Positions 26,065 to 36,050 are shown, counted from the stretch's first letter. The stretch: DNA of 64,000 nucleotides from Polynucleobacter kasalickyi (GCF_900176405.1 NZ_FWXJ01000006.1:62001-126000); one strand, 5' to 3'. Program-made: numbers and translations. Notes: generated by a model not told the origin, from the letters alone.

Positions 26065-27165
26065 TCAGCGAATCTGAAATGTTCTAGCAGGAAATTCAAT
26101 TCGTTGATACAAAAGATGAGCTGCTACCCAACTGAAAATCATGATGATAGCCATCATCATGATGGCAACAATGGGGTTGTTAAAACCTAATAAGAAATAT
26201 ACGGTATTACCAAGTAAGATAAATGAAAAGTGAATCAAAAAGGCACAGTATGATCTTTGACTAATCCAAATTAAATACTTTGCCCAATGAATGGATGATG
26301 CCTGGTAGGGGAGCTTTCCTTTCCAAATCAACAAAGCAGCCACGCAGTAGGCAAGTGCATTTTTAATCGATAATTCAAATAGAATAGAAGAGAAAATAAT
26401 GACACCAAAAGTGATAAATAAAACTTTTGCAAGAAGTTTAGTGGATTGATGTAAGTCATCATTCCACAGAAATGCAATCATTCCTAAACCGTAGACACCA
26501 ATAAAATAAATAAAATAATTCTCATAAGCACTCTCTTGACTAAAGTAACAAAAGGCACTCAACATGAAAATACTGAGACAAAAGATTGATTTCTTGTAAG
26601 ATTTTAAAAAGAAAAAAATCGTTGCAAAAAAGAAATAAAGTTGCCAATCAATAGCTACGTACCAAACGCCTAAAGAAATCGATTCGAAACCTAATATTTG
26701 TTGCAGTAAGATCAAGTGACTTAGAACTTGCCAGAGCGTTTCTGGTTGACCCATATATAACTCGTAATTAAAAGATCGGGCGATAGTGGCGCAAACAATC
26801 GTAAAAATCAAGGCAGTGAAATAGGTCGGCACGAGTCGCAAATAGCGGTTAAATACAGGGATGATGAGACCTTTCGTGCTTACTTGAGTCGAAATATTTT
26901 TGATAGCCAAATACCCTCCCATGACCAAAAATATCTCTACAGCGTAACGGCCGTAATTTCCTAACCATTCAAAAATCGCCGGCCATAATTCCCTTGCAGC
27001 ATAGGAAATTTGCCCATAGTTACTGAGATGATGAAGAATAATAATTTGAACAGCAATCGACTTTAATAAATCGATTGTGAAAAAATGATTTTTTAGATTA
27101 GTAGGTTGTTGAACCATTTCCTTAAATGCACATAAGTTAAGCAAATATATTTGCGTTATGTGCAT
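26065..27165 (-). CDS. Membrane acyltransferase, acyltransferase 3 family
   Basis: 366 residues, ten or so membrane helices. Family marks are IDLLKSIAVQIIILHHL near residue 31 (His of the acyl-transfer motif), a GYLAIK segment near 84, and FNRYLRLVPTYF near 105. Members transfer acetyl or succinyl groups to surface polysaccharides, peptidoglycan or lipids; the acceptor is unknown. The start is uncertain: ATG 27165 or ATG 27114 (MVQQPTNLKN), the latter with AAGGAA placed too close. It lies downstream of fbp on the same strand, separated by an inverted repeat. Confidence 0.8.
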   Translation of the reverse strand: MHITQIYLLNLCAFKEMVQQPTNLKNHFFTIDLLKSIAVQIIILHHLSNYGQISYAARELWPAIFEWLGNYGRYAVEIFLVMGGYLAIKNISTQVSTKGLIIPVFNRYLRLVPTYFTALIFTIVCATIARSFNYELYMGQPETLWQVLSHLILLQQILGFESISLGVWYVAIDWQLYFFFATIFFFLKSYKKSIFCLSIFMLSAFCYFSQESAYENYFIYFIGVYGLGMIAFLWNDDLHQSTKLLAKVLFITFGVIIFSSILFELSIKNALAYCVAALLIWKGKLPYQASSIHWAKYLIWISQRSYCAFLIHFSFILLGNTVYFLLGFNNPIVAIMMMAIIMIFSWVAAHLLYQRIEFPARTFQIR

Positions 27166-27171
27166 TCTAAT

Positions 27172-27210
27172 CTAATGACAACTGATTTTTTAAAATTCAG
27201 CTGTCATTGG
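27172..27210 (-). repeat. Inverted repeat between fbp and the acyltransferase gene
   Basis: Two 14-base arms (27172-27185 and 27197-27210) pair with one mismatch and one G-U, loop 11 bases. On the minus strand it follows fbp directly and ends seven bases before the longest acyltransferase start. No T-run follows, so it is a weak terminator or an RNA-processing or translation-control element. Confidence 0.5.
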
Positions 27211-27223
27211 TTAGATCAAATAA

Positions 27224-28219
27224 TTATCGATCGAGATGATATTCGTGTACCCGAGACACTTCATTTTTGGAGCCTAAGATGACTGAAACGCGTTCATGGA
27301 GTTGACTAGGCTTGATTGACAAAATAGTCTCTTTGCCGTTGATACTTAAGCCCCCAGCTTGCTCGACTAAGAAACTCATCGGATTTGCCTCATATAAAAG
27401 TCTGAGTTTGCCAGGTTTTGATGGATCTCTTTTATCCCATGGGTACATAAAGATTCCACCTCGAGTTAAGACACGATGAACATCCGCTACCATCGAAGCA
27501 ATCCAACGCATATTAAAGTCTTTAGCACGTGGCCCTTCCTTACCTGCTAAACATTCATCAACGTAACGTTTAACGGGCTCGTCCCAATGCCGCATGTTGG
27601 ACATATTGATCGCAAATTCTTTGGTATCTTCTGGAATAAGTACATTTGATTTAGTCAGAATAAAATCACGTGTTTTAGGGTCTAAGGTGAACATGTGAAC
27701 ACCCGACCCAGTTGTGAAGGTTAGGATGGTTTGTGGGCCATACAATGCGTAACCAGCAACGACTTGCTGTTGACCCGCCTGTAAAAAATCATCCTCAGTA
27801 ACTGATTTACCCATAGTGGTTTCAAGGATTGAAAAAATCGTACCAATCGAAACGTTCACATCGATATTCGATGAACCGTCCAGTGGATCAAATAATAAAA
27901 GGTATTTGCCTTTTGGTAGGTTATCTGGGATAGGGTAGATGGTATCCATTTCTTCTGAGGCCATACCTGCTAATAGACCAGATGCTACATTGTCTTCTAA
28001 CAAAATATCATTCGAAAGGATATCTAATTTTTGCTGAGTTTCTCCTTGGATGTTGCCACTTCCTGCTGAACCCAAAATATTATCAAGAGCACCTCTATTG
28101 ACGGCACTACTGATCGAGTCGCAAGATTTTGCAACTTGCATGAGTAGTTGCTTTAACTGATCTGGAATATTTTGTTGTTCCAAAAACACTGCTAAATGAG
28201 GAGATGAGGAGTTTGACAT
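27224..28219 (-). CDS. fbp: Fructose-1,6-bisphosphatase class I
   Basis: Hydrolyses fructose-1,6-bisphosphate to fructose-6-phosphate in gluconeogenesis. 331 residues with the metal-binding signature [17 protein letters not shown], a conserved [15 protein letters not shown], and [20 protein letters not shown]. Standard length. pepN lies 22 bases upstream on the same strand, so the two are probably co-transcribed, an order common in Burkholderiales. Confidence 0.96.
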   Translation of the reverse strand: MSNSSSPHLAVFLEQQNIPDQLKQLLMQVAKSCDSISSAVNRGALDNILGSAGSGNIQGETQQKLDILSNDILLEDNVASGLLAGMASEEMDTIYPIPDNLPKGKYLLLFDPLDGSSNIDVNVSIGTIFSILETTMGKSVTEDDFLQAGQQQVVAGYALYGPQTILTFTTGSGVHMFTLDPKTRDFILTKSNVLIPEDTKEFAINMSNMRHWDEPVKRYVDECLAGKEGPRAKDFNMRWIASMVADVHRVLTRGGIFMYPWDKRDPSKPGKLRLLYEANPMSFLVEQAGGLSINGKETILSIKPSQLHERVSVILGSKNEVSRVHEYHLDR

Positions 28220-28241
28220 AGTGATTTGAATGATTATTTAT

Positions 28242-30821
28242 TTAATTTAAGGCTTTTTGAATAACTTCTTTAACATCATTAGACAACGGATTTGTTAAAA
28301 GTTTTTCTAGTTGAGAGTGCATTATCGCTTGATAAGGCGCATCAAATTTTTTCCAACGGTCTAAGGCTCTAGCCAGTCTGGCTGCAACTTGTGGATTAAT
28401 CCCATCTAGTTCTAGAACATTGTCATACCAAAATTCATATCCTTCTCCAGAGGCATCATGAAAACCAGCTGGATTATTCATGCAGAAAGTATGAATCACA
28501 CTTCGGACACGATTGGGGTTGCGCATTTTGAAATCTGAGTGCAGTTTTAATTTTCGGATGTCTTGAACGATCTTTCCTGACTGTTTTGGCGGTTTACTGG
28601 CTTGAATGGCAAACCACTTGTCTAAGGCTAAGTCATTACCTTGGTGACGCTGATAAAAAAGATTTAAAGCTTCTGCGGCAAAGCTGCTTTCATAGTGCAC
28701 GAGCAGCGTTAGCGCGGCTAAAAAATCAGTCATATTGTCACAATTTTTCAATTGTTCAAAAGCGATGGCTTCAAATTTAGCAAGGTTAGAATCCAATAAC
28801 ATTTTTAACGCGAAATTCTTTAAGGCCCTTTTACCCGCATCAACTGCATTTGGACTATATGGTGAGGCAATGAGATTCGCTTCATAGAGGTTTTCCCACT
28901 CATTGATTAAACGTACTCCTAGTACGTTTTGATAATGCACTTTTGCGTGATGGACTATTTGTGGATCAACTGTCTCTAACTGCTCATGTAAATAAGTCTC
29001 GGCGGGCAGGGTAAAGCAAAGCTCTTTAAACGCGGGATCTAAAGTAGGATCGAGCATGAGTTTACGATAACCCTCAATCAAGGGGTCACTTGGAGCAATG
29101 TTGTTGAGAATGTTGTTAGAAGCAATTTTTTGGATAGCTTCCCATCGATTGAACGCATTATCATCTTGGTCAAACAGGAACAGTAATTCATTTTCAGGCT
29201 GATCAAAGTTCAGGATGACCGGTGCTGAAAAATCACGATTGATCGACAAAATAGGTTTTGTCTGGATGTTCTTGAGCACCACCTGTTGTTCAGTTTCTTT
29301 CAATTCAATCAAGAACTCATCGCTAGCTTGACCGGGAACGAGTAATTTGGTCTTTAACGGAATGTGAAAAGGTGCTTTTACTGATTGATTAGGCGTTGGT
29401 GGACAAGTCTGGCTAATCTGGAGGGTATAAGTTTTTGCTACCTCATTATATTGCTCTTTGATGCTAACTTGAGGCGTTCCTGCCTGACTGTACCAGTATT
29501 GAAATTGTTTGGCATCAAACTGATTTGCGTCTGCCATGCACGCCAAGAAATCATCACAAGTTACTGCCTGGCCATCATGTCGAGCAAAGTAAAGTTTCAT
29601 ACCCTTCATAAAACCGGTTTCACCCAAGAGTGTATGTAGCATACGGACTACTTCAGCACCTTTCTCATAGACGGTGACTGTATAAAAGTTGTTGATTTCT
29701 TGATAACTATCTGGCCGAATTGGATGGGCCATTGGCCCAGCATCTTCTGGAAACTGAACTTGTCTGAGTAATCTCACATCTTCAATTCTTTTCACTGTTC
29801 TGCCAGAGTCTGAACCCATGAGATCGGCCGAGAATTCTTGGTCACGAAAAACCGTGAGACCTTCTTTTAAGGAAAGTTGAAACCAATCTCTACAAGTAAC
29901 GCGATTACCGGTCCAGTTATGAAAATATTCATGACCAACGACACTTTCAATATTGGCAAAGTCTATATCCGTAGCAGTGTGTTGGTCCGCTAAAACATAT
30001 TTGGTATTAAAGATGTTTAAACCTTTATTTTCCATCGCTCCCATGTTGAAATCACCCACCGCGACAATCATAAAACGCTCGAGATCTAGTTCTAGCCCAA
30101 ATCTTTTTTCATCCCACTCAATCGAATGAATCAGACTTTCCATAGCATGCTTTGTTCTGGATAAATCTTTCTTTTCAACCCAAATTTGTAGTAATTTTTT
30201 ACTCCCAGAGTTCGTTATGTATTGCCTCTCAAGTACTTCGAGTTTGCCAGCAACTAAAGCAAATAAATAAGAGGGCTTTGGAAAAGGGTCTTCCCAGACA
30301 GCAAAGTGCCAACCATTATTTAACTCGCCCTCTTCAATGAGATTACCATTGGATAGCAAAACAGGGTAGTCCACTTTTGATGCATTTAATTTGACCGTAA
30401 ATTTAGTAAGAACATCAGGCTGGTCAAGAAAATAAGTGATTTTTCTAAAACCCTCAGCCTCACATTGGGTAAAGAAATTATCATTGGAAACATATAAACC
30501 CATCAAACTCGAATTGATATTTGGCTGATTAGAGCAGTTAATTTCGAGATCAAATACCTCTGGTAAATGATGCACTGTCAACTCTTTGCTATTCACTTCA
30601 AAGTCACGATAGTCTTCTTGATTGACAGCAATGCTAATCAGCTCTAACTCTTCACCTTTTAAAACTAGTGACCCAGGACCTAAACGCCTCATGTGCAGGG
30701 TGGATTTGACAATTGTTTTATTAGGATTTAAAGAAAATTCTAAATAAACTTGATCAATGGCGAAATTTGGTGCGAGGTAATCTTCTCGGAGAAAGATCGT
30801 GGGATTATCTAAATTATTCAT
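28242..30821 (-). CDS. pepN: Aminopeptidase N
   Basis: Zinc M1-family aminopeptidase removing N-terminal residues from peptides in the cytoplasm. 859 residues, close to E. coli PepN. Visible are the substrate-binding GAMENKGLNIF, the zinc motif HEYFHNWTGNR (HExxH) and the third ligand Glu in LKEGLTVFRDQ 18 residues later. The C-terminal helical domain is complete. fbp follows on the same strand. Confidence 0.96.
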   Translation of the reverse strand: MNNLDNPTIFLREDYLAPNFAIDQVYLEFSLNPNKTIVKSTLHMRRLGPGSLVLKGEELELISIAVNQEDYRDFEVNSKELTVHHLPEVFDLEINCSNQPNINSSLMGLYVSNDNFFTQCEAEGFRKITYFLDQPDVLTKFTVKLNASKVDYPVLLSNGNLIEEGELNNGWHFAVWEDPFPKPSYLFALVAGKLEVLERQYITNSGSKKLLQIWVEKKDLSRTKHAMESLIHSIEWDEKRFGLELDLERFMIVAVGDFNMGAMENKGLNIFNTKYVLADQHTATDIDFANIESVVGHEYFHNWTGNRVTCRDWFQLSLKEGLTVFRDQEFSADLMGSDSGRTVKRIEDVRLLRQVQFPEDAGPMAHPIRPDSYQEINNFYTVTVYEKGAEVVRMLHTLLGETGFMKGMKLYFARHDGQAVTCDDFLACMADANQFDAKQFQYWYSQAGTPQVSIKEQYNEVAKTYTLQISQTCPPTPNQSVKAPFHIPLKTKLLVPGQASDEFLIELKETEQQVVLKNIQTKPILSINRDFSAPVILNFDQPENELLFLFDQDDNAFNRWEAIQKIASNNILNNIAPSDPLIEGYRKLMLDPTLDPAFKELCFTLPAETYLHEQLETVDPQIVHHAKVHYQNVLGVRLINEWENLYEANLIASPYSPNAVDAGKRALKNFALKMLLDSNLAKFEAIAFEQLKNCDNMTDFLAALTLLVHYESSFAAEALNLFYQRHQGNDLALDKWFAIQASKPPKQSGKIVQDIRKLKLHSDFKMRNPNRVRSVIHTFCMNNPAGFHDASGEGYEFWYDNVLELDGINPQVAARLARALDRWKKFDAPYQAIMHSQLEKLLTNPLSNDVKEVIQKALN

Positions 30822-30982
30822 ACATCTATTGTATTGGTTGGGAGGTGGAATGCAGAATACTTTTAGAGATTCAGTGTCATTACCTCGGATATTTGGTGTA
30901 AAACCTTTTTATAAAAAAATAATCCTAGCATGATTACTCCACCTAAATCAGGTTGATTGGTTTTTTATTGCATAATAATAGA

Positions 30983-31882
30983 GTGAAAATTAAAAATATT
31001 ATTGACTTTATTTTGTTAAGCGCCCTTTGGGGAGGGTCTTACGTCTTTATGAAGTTTACGGCAGGCTATATTGAGCCAATCGTGGTCGCTGAATCACGGA
31101 TGTTGATCGCCGCAGTTTGCTTGGGGTTTATTAGCCTATTTAATCGGCATTGGTGGCAACATATGAAGATGACTTGGCCCCAATATCAAAAAACTTTTGT
31201 CATCTCCATCTTTAACTCAGTCCTACCATTTATTCTATTTACTTATGCCATGCAGTCTTTGAATGCTGGTATTGGCGCCATCTTAAATGCAACATCTCCT
31301 ATTTGGACTGCCATTATTGCTGCTTTTTGGCTGAAGGATCGTTTGAGCCCTTCTCGATTATTGGGCTTGTTCTTGGGATTTTTAGGAATTGTTTTATTGG
31401 TTTGGGGTAAAGTTGATTTTTCTGTTGGCGGTTTAGGACTGCCATTTTTAGCGAGTATTGGTGTAACTATTTCCTACGGCTTTGCCACTAACTATATGAA
31501 AAAATACTGTGATGGTATTCATCCGATTGGCATGACCTTAGTTAGTATGATCATGGGCTCATTTATTTTGGCGATCCCCGCCTATCAATACTTTCCAACG
31601 GGCTTGGTACCTAACATAGCTTGGATTGGGATGGTTGGCCTTGGGGTTGGGTCAACGGCAATCGCTTATTTTTTGTTTTATCGATTAATTGAGCAAACCA
31701 GTCCTTCAATTGCAATTTCTACGACATTCTTAGTGCCAGTGTTCAGTATTTTATGGGGAGATATTTTCCTGCATGAAGAGCCAACCTTGCGCATGATTCT
31801 TTGTGGAGGCGTTATTTTGCTGGGAACGGCACTAGCTGTTGGCATTTTGCCGATCAAGAGAGTTCGTCGAGCTTCTGCTTAA
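30983..31882 (+). CDS. EamA-family drug/metabolite transporter
   Basis: About 299 residues, ten predicted membrane helices in two homologous EamA halves (LLSALWGGSYVFMKF near the start; second half from about LPFLASIGVTISYGFATNY). Inner-membrane exporter of amino acids or metabolites; substrate unknown. I favour GTG 30983 (VKIKNIIDFI) because family members start close to the first helix; a TTG at 30953 would add ten residues. No clear Shine-Dalgarno for either. Divergent from pepN, convergent with the tungstate ABC genes. Confidence 0.82.
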   Translation: MKIKNIIDFILLSALWGGSYVFMKFTAGYIEPIVVAESRMLIAAVCLGFISLFNRHWWQHMKMTWPQYQKTFVISIFNSVLPFILFTYAMQSLNAGIGAILNATSPIWTAIIAAFWLKDRLSPSRLLGLFLGFLGIVLLVWGKVDFSVGGLGLPFLASIGVTISYGFATNYMKKYCDGIHPIGMTLVSMIMGSFILAIPAYQYFPTGLVPNIAWIGMVGLGVGSTAIAYFLFYRLIEQTSPSIAISTTFLVPVFSILWGDIFLHEEPTLRMILCGGVILLGTALAVGILPIKRVRRASA

Positions 31883-31883
31883 T

Positions 31884-32534
31884 TTACAAACTTTGATTTT
31901 CTTCAAAGTGCCGGTGCGTTGCCTGAACACAACGAATTTGACCGTTCTCCAATTGCACGACATGCTCACTTAGGCGTTGAACCTGAGGCAGGTCATGCGA
32001 CACAATCAGAAATTTTGTTCCTTCCTTGGTCATTTCAATAATAAAATTTTCAATTAATTTTTTTGACGCATTATCTAAGGACGAGGTTGGTTCATCGAGA
32101 AGAATCAATTGGGCATTTAATAAGTAAGCCCTTGCCAGTGCAAGCCGTTGTTTTTCTCCCGTCGATAAAAGGGGGGCTGGACTTTTACTTAGCTCAATTA
32201 ATTGAAATTTAGCCATGACGTCATCCACAAAGCTTGCTTGAATTGTTTGATCGACATCCCTCAAGAGCATTAGGTTTTGTTTGACACTCATTTTTAAGAC
32301 AGTAGATTGGTTATGCACCATACAGGTGGTGATTGCTGGAAACTCAATGCTACCCTTTGTGATTTTATTTAAACCAGCAATCGACTTTAATAAACTGGTT
32401 TTACCTGAACCATTTGAACCTACGATACAAGTGATTGTTTCAATTGGAATTGCTGCTTGATCGATTTTGAGGATGGATTTGTGATCGCTTCGAAGGTCGA
32501 TATTGCTGAGATGAATTGTGAATTTTTCAGCCAT
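31884..32534 (-). CDS. Tungstate-type ABC transporter ATPase (TupC-like)
   Basis: 216 residues from ATG 32534 (MAEKFTIHLSNIDL), overlapping the permease end by 8 bases and so translationally coupled. Walker A is VGSNGSGKTS, the signature LSTGEKQRLALARAY (S-T-G in place of S-G-G), Walker B LILLDEPTSSLD, and the H-loop SHD. Pairing with the following permease identifies an oxyanion importer of the tungstate/molybdate type. Tungstate or molybdate would supply the formate dehydrogenase encoded at the window start. No substrate-binding protein is adjacent. Confidence 0.82.
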   Translation of the reverse strand: MAEKFTIHLSNIDLRSDHKSILKIDQAAIPIETITCIVGSNGSGKTSLLKSIAGLNKITKGSIEFPAITTCMVHNQSTVLKMSVKQNLMLLRDVDQTIQASFVDDVMAKFQLIELSKSPAPLLSTGEKQRLALARAYLLNAQLILLDEPTSSLDNASKKLIENFIIEMTKEGTKFLIVSHDLPQVQRLSEHVVQLENGQIRCVQATHRHFEENQSL

Positions 32535-33222
32535 ACTTTCTTTCTGCCGCTGATTTAATAAAATTTGCAATCCCATTAATAAAAAGAACTAAGCCCATGA
32601 GGACAATCCCAAGAGCTAAAGCTAAGGGTAGGTCACCTTTACTTGTTTCTAAAGAGATTGCCGTTGTCATCGTTCTGGTTGCATGTGCGATATTTCCTCC
32701 CACAATCATCACCGCACCCACTTCAGAGATCGCTCTTCCAAAGCCGGCTAATAAGGCGATGACTAAAGAAAACCGGCATTCCCATAAAATCCATTTAATG
32801 ATTAACAACCTTGTTAAATGAAAGGATTGCAGTGTTTGAGAGTGTTGGCTCCATGCGTCAGCAATAATTTGTCTAGAAATTGCTGCAATGAGTGGGATAG
32901 TGATGAGGCTTTGGGCAACAATCATGCCCTTCATTGTAAAAAGCAGACCAAATGCTCCTAAAGGACCACTTCGTGATAATAATAAATAAATACAAACACC
33001 CACGATGACTGTTGGGACGTTCATCAAAGAATTGAGTAGTGTAACCAGCACATGGCTGCCAATGAATTTATTGGTCGCTAAGAAACCACCGATTGGTAAT
33101 CCAATAATGGTGCCGAAGATCACAGCAGTTAAGCTGGTTTGAATGGATACAGCCACAATCTGCCAAACTTCAGAGTCAAATTGCTTTAGCAAGGTTGCAG
33201 CTTGGACAAATGCTTCCCACAT
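32527..33222 (-). CDS. Tungstate-type ABC transporter permease (TupB-like)
   Basis: 231 residues, about five to six membrane helices, with the permease EAA-type loop GRAISEVGAVMIVGGNI that is typical of tungstate/molybdate permeases. Nearby segments SLMNVPTVIVGVCIYLLLSRSG and SLITIPLIAAISRQ also fit TupB. It lies 47 bases downstream of the kinase gene on the same strand, and a short GGCTA/TAGCC hairpin (33248-33260) sits in the gap. The usual partner TupA is missing from the neighbourhood. Confidence 0.83.
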   Translation of the reverse strand: MWEAFVQAATLLKQFDSEVWQIVAVSIQTSLTAVIFGTIIGLPIGGFLATNKFIGSHVLVTLLNSLMNVPTVIVGVCIYLLLSRSGPLGAFGLLFTMKGMIVAQSLITIPLIAAISRQIIADAWSQHSQTLQSFHLTRLLIIKWILWECRFSLVIALLAGFGRAISEVGAVMIVGGNIAHATRTMTTAISLETSKGDLPLALALGIVLMGLVLFINGIANFIKSAAERKYG

Positions 33223-33269
33223 ATGATTGAGTTTAAGTTCGGTAAACGGCTATTTTAGCCTCATCCGAA

Positions 33270-34721
33270 TCATTCTGCTAACTTTACAACATGGACAATG
33301 CATTTTGCTTCCTCAACAATTTTGGTCATATTAGAACGCCATGGTCTTAAGTTACTAGCTGTGACGTGAGAGGCCTGGCCAGTAATAATCATTGCTGCAT
33401 CGTTATCATTTGCGAATTCAACGATTCTTGCTGCTGCGTCAAGGGACTCAAGGACATGAAAAGATGTTTTTTCAGAAGAGAGTTGCATCGGGGCCATCCA
33501 TTCCATCATCTGCACCAGATGGCCACGTACGATACCGCTCGCAGAGTCCATTTCTTTGTCACCCTCAAACGTTGGGGTATTGGCAATGACGGTAATACAA
33601 GAGACTCTGCCCTCGGCATATATTTGTAAAATATTCTTTAAGGAACGTTGCATTTTGGCTTGGAGCGCCGCTGAGCTATTTGGTAAATCTAAGGCAACAA
33701 TGACCAAAGGGGTGAGTTCATAGGCAATGGTAGATTGAATGATTGGTGATGATTCATATCCAGCTGCACGGAACCAGCGCTTAAATGCCCCCCAAAAACT
33801 TATGGGCTTTATCAGAGCTGCCCGGCTCGTTAAAGTAACGCTATCAAGGTTACGAAGTAATTGTCGGAGTTGGGTCGCACTTTGGTAACGATCCTTGGCG
33901 AATGGCTCAAGACATCTTAAGATGATTTCTTGCAAAGCTGGGGGAATTTCCGGGCGATATACTCTTGGTGGAATCGGTTGCGCCCAAAAGCGTTTCTTTA
34001 AACCCGTCATTGAACTGGGGTTATCAAAAGGTAATTCTGCTGTGAGCAATTCGTAAAGTATCACACCCAAAGAGTAAATATCACTGCGCAAATCATTTCT
34101 TACTCCCACAATTTGTTCTGGTGCAATGTAGGGCGCAGAGCCGATACCTTTGCGCATTTCTTCAGCCAATAAATCGGGAAACCTCGCATGGTGAGCCAAA
34201 CCAAAGTCGATCAAGGTTACTTCTAAATTTTTGTTGATAAGAACATTATCTGGCTTGAGGTCGAGATGAATTACTTCTTGGGAATGTAGGTTTTGAATTG
34301 CTTGCGCAATATTAGAAGTAATTTTTATTGCTAAATCAATCGGCAGATTGCCTTCTCTTTGAATCATTGTTTCTAAGGATTCACCCTCAATCCGCTCCAT
34401 GGCGATAAAGGGGTTTTTTGCCATGGATCCTGAGCCAATAAACTGAGGAGCATAAGGACTTTTCAAGGCCCGCAAGATGGTTAATTCAGTTTCAAATGCA
34501 ATTAAACTTTCTACGGGTTGATCTTTCCCTACTCTTGGAATTTTTAGAAGAATAGGATGATCTATTCCTTCTTTAGTCGCGGAGAAAAGTACTGCCATAC
34601 CACCTCGGTAGATTTCTTCGCCAACTAAAAAACCTTTGATCATTTTTCCTGTTTGGAAAATATCTTCGACCGCCTCGATTGCAATTGAATAAGGTGATTC
34701 TTGTTTAAAAAAAGATTTCAA
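33270..34721 (-). CDS. Ser/Thr protein kinase fused to a universal-stress-protein domain
   Basis: 483 residues. The N-terminal Hanks-type kinase domain (about 30-295) has a glycine loop (GEEIYRGGMAVLF), K60 in LLKIP, catalytic HLDLKPDN (152-159; Leu replaces the usual Arg of HRD), DFG (172-174) and an APE motif (200-202). A linker of about 45 residues leads to a C-terminal domain (about 335-480) resembling UspA, with LVIVALDLPNSS, SCITVIANTP and AAMIITGQASHV. No membrane segment, so it is a cytoplasmic kinase. The metallophosphatase gene lies 4 bases upstream on the same strand, suggesting a kinase-phosphatase pair. Targets unknown. Confidence 0.86.
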   Translation of the reverse strand: MKSFFKQESPYSIAIEAVEDIFQTGKMIKGFLVGEEIYRGGMAVLFSATKEGIDHPILLKIPRVGKDQPVESLIAFETELTILRALKSPYAPQFIGSGSMAKNPFIAMERIEGESLETMIQREGNLPIDLAIKITSNIAQAIQNLHSQEVIHLDLKPDNVLINKNLEVTLIDFGLAHHARFPDLLAEEMRKGIGSAPYIAPEQIVGVRNDLRSDIYSLGVILYELLTAELPFDNPSSMTGLKKRFWAQPIPPRVYRPEIPPALQEIILRCLEPFAKDRYQSATQLRQLLRNLDSVTLTSRAALIKPISFWGAFKRWFRAAGYESSPIIQSTIAYELTPLVIVALDLPNSSAALQAKMQRSLKNILQIYAEGRVSCITVIANTPTFEGDKEMDSASGIVRGHLVQMMEWMAPMQLSSEKTSFHVLESLDAAARIVEFANDNDAAMIITGQASHVTASNLRPWRSNMTKIVEEAKCIVHVVKLAE

Positions 34722-34725
34722 CGGA

Positions 34726-35490
34726 TTAGTTCCCCGTCAGCAAGCGTTTGGCTAGAGCGTCTGGTAAACCATGCATTTGAACTTTTTTAGCGGCCATTTC
34801 GTGATTGTAGGAGACCCTATGAAAATATAGACTTTCGTTTTCAACATCAAAAAGAGCATAATTTGCTTTGGGGCTTCCGTCCCGAGGTTGTCCGGTGGAT
34901 CCTACGACAGAAACCCAACGTCGATGATGACCGATGGGAATTTCATCGCCCGCATGCGGCTCAAAGCGGATTAATTTGCCTACTGAACTTTGGAAAAATA
35001 GTGCTTGATCATGAACATGTCCAACAAAGGTATACGTTTTTTCCGAGGCCTCTGCACATCGCCAAGCAGACATGCCATCATTTACATAAAGCCATTTTTC
35101 TGGAGATTGAGCTGATGCATGGACATAGCAACGATCTTCCTCACGAATGATATAGGGAAGGTTTTTTAAAAAATGTAAATGAGACTTTTCTAGTTGTGAG
35201 ATGGTCCAGTCAATGGCGACTCTTGCTTCTGGATTCATTTCAAATGCGTTATTTTCATAACAAGCTTGGTCATGATTACCCTTCACCGCAATTGCTTTTC
35301 CCTCGGCAATCAGTGTCATTACGCGTTCAAGTACCTCAACTGGACTAGCGTTATATCCAATCAAATCACCAAGAAACACGTACCGCGTTGCTCCCGCCTC
35401 ATCGGCATGCTTCAAACAAGCCTCAAGTGCTTCAATATTGCTATGAATATCAGCAAATAATGCAATTTTGTCATTACTAGTAGCCTTCAT
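34726..35490 (-). CDS. Calcineurin-like metallophosphoesterase
   Basis: 254 residues with a full dimetal site: FADIHSN (DxH), FLGDLIGY (GDxxG), KGNHDQ (GNHD), YVHASAQSP and FVGHVHDQ (GHxH), followed by VVGSTGQPRDG. It belongs to the bacterial group related to YfcE and PrpE-like phosphoesterases. First gene of a minus-strand operon with the kinase, tupB and tupC, starting 79 bases from the divergent copper chaperone. Acting on the partner kinase or its targets is plausible, but a nucleotide or phosphodiester substrate is equally possible. Confidence 0.86.
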   Translation of the reverse strand: MKATSNDKIALFADIHSNIEALEACLKHADEAGATRYVFLGDLIGYNASPVEVLERVMTLIAEGKAIAVKGNHDQACYENNAFEMNPEARVAIDWTISQLEKSHLHFLKNLPYIIREEDRCYVHASAQSPEKWLYVNDGMSAWRCAEASEKTYTFVGHVHDQALFFQSSVGKLIRFEPHAGDEIPIGHHRRWVSVVGSTGQPRDGSPKANYALFDVENESLYFHRVSYNHEMAAKKVQMHGLPDALAKRLLTGN

Positions 35491-35569
35491 ACACCCTTTT
35501 CAAATCCAAGAACTTTTAGCAATCGCTAAGTTAAAATCAACATTCTTCTATCTATTTTGGAAAGTAATA

Positions 35570-36040
35570 ATGAAAATCTTCAAAACCTCACAATTGATTT
35601 TTGCATTGATGATTTCTGCTGTACTTAGTTTATCAGCCCCAGTCGTGAATGCACAATCTGTACAAATTAAAGATGCTTTTGCCAGAGCTACAAATCCAGG
35701 TCAAAGCGTCGGTGGTGGATATTTAACGATTGAAAATCCAAATGCGACTGCTGATAAATTAATGAGCGTCACCTATGCCAAGGCTTCCAGCGTACAGATT
35801 CACGAAATGAAAATGGACGGCGATAAGATGATCATGCGTGACATTGGTACATTAGCGATTCCAGCGAAATCCAAGGTGGAATTAAAGCCGGGTGGATATC
35901 ATTTAATGTTAATGGGTTTAAAAGAACAGTTAAATGATGGCGATGTCATTGCGGTTACATTGCAGTTCGAAAAAGCGGGCAAAGTAGAAGTGAATATGCC
36001 TGTCAGAGCGATGTCACATGGCAAGATGCATAACCATTAA
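35570..36040 (+). CDS. Periplasmic copper chaperone PCu(A)C
   Basis: 156 residues from ATG 35570 (MKIFKTSQLIFALM), which begins a clear signal peptide ending near VNAQS. The copper site pattern is complete: HEMKM, a methionine about ten residues on (KMIMRD), and HLMLMG, giving the family H-M-M-H-M arrangement. It delivers Cu(I) in the periplasm, notably to the CuA or CuB site of cytochrome oxidases. The His-rich end (HGKMHNH) may also bind metal. A longer upstream frame overlaps the divergent phosphatase gene and is rejected. Confidence 0.9.
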   Translation: MKIFKTSQLIFALMISAVLSLSAPVVNAQSVQIKDAFARATNPGQSVGGGYLTIENPNATADKLMSVTYAKASSVQIHEMKMDGDKMIMRDIGTLAIPAKSKVELKPGGYHLMLMGLKEQLNDGDVIAVTLQFEKAGKVEVNMPVRAMSHGKMHNH

Positions 36041-36050
36041 TTGAACATTA

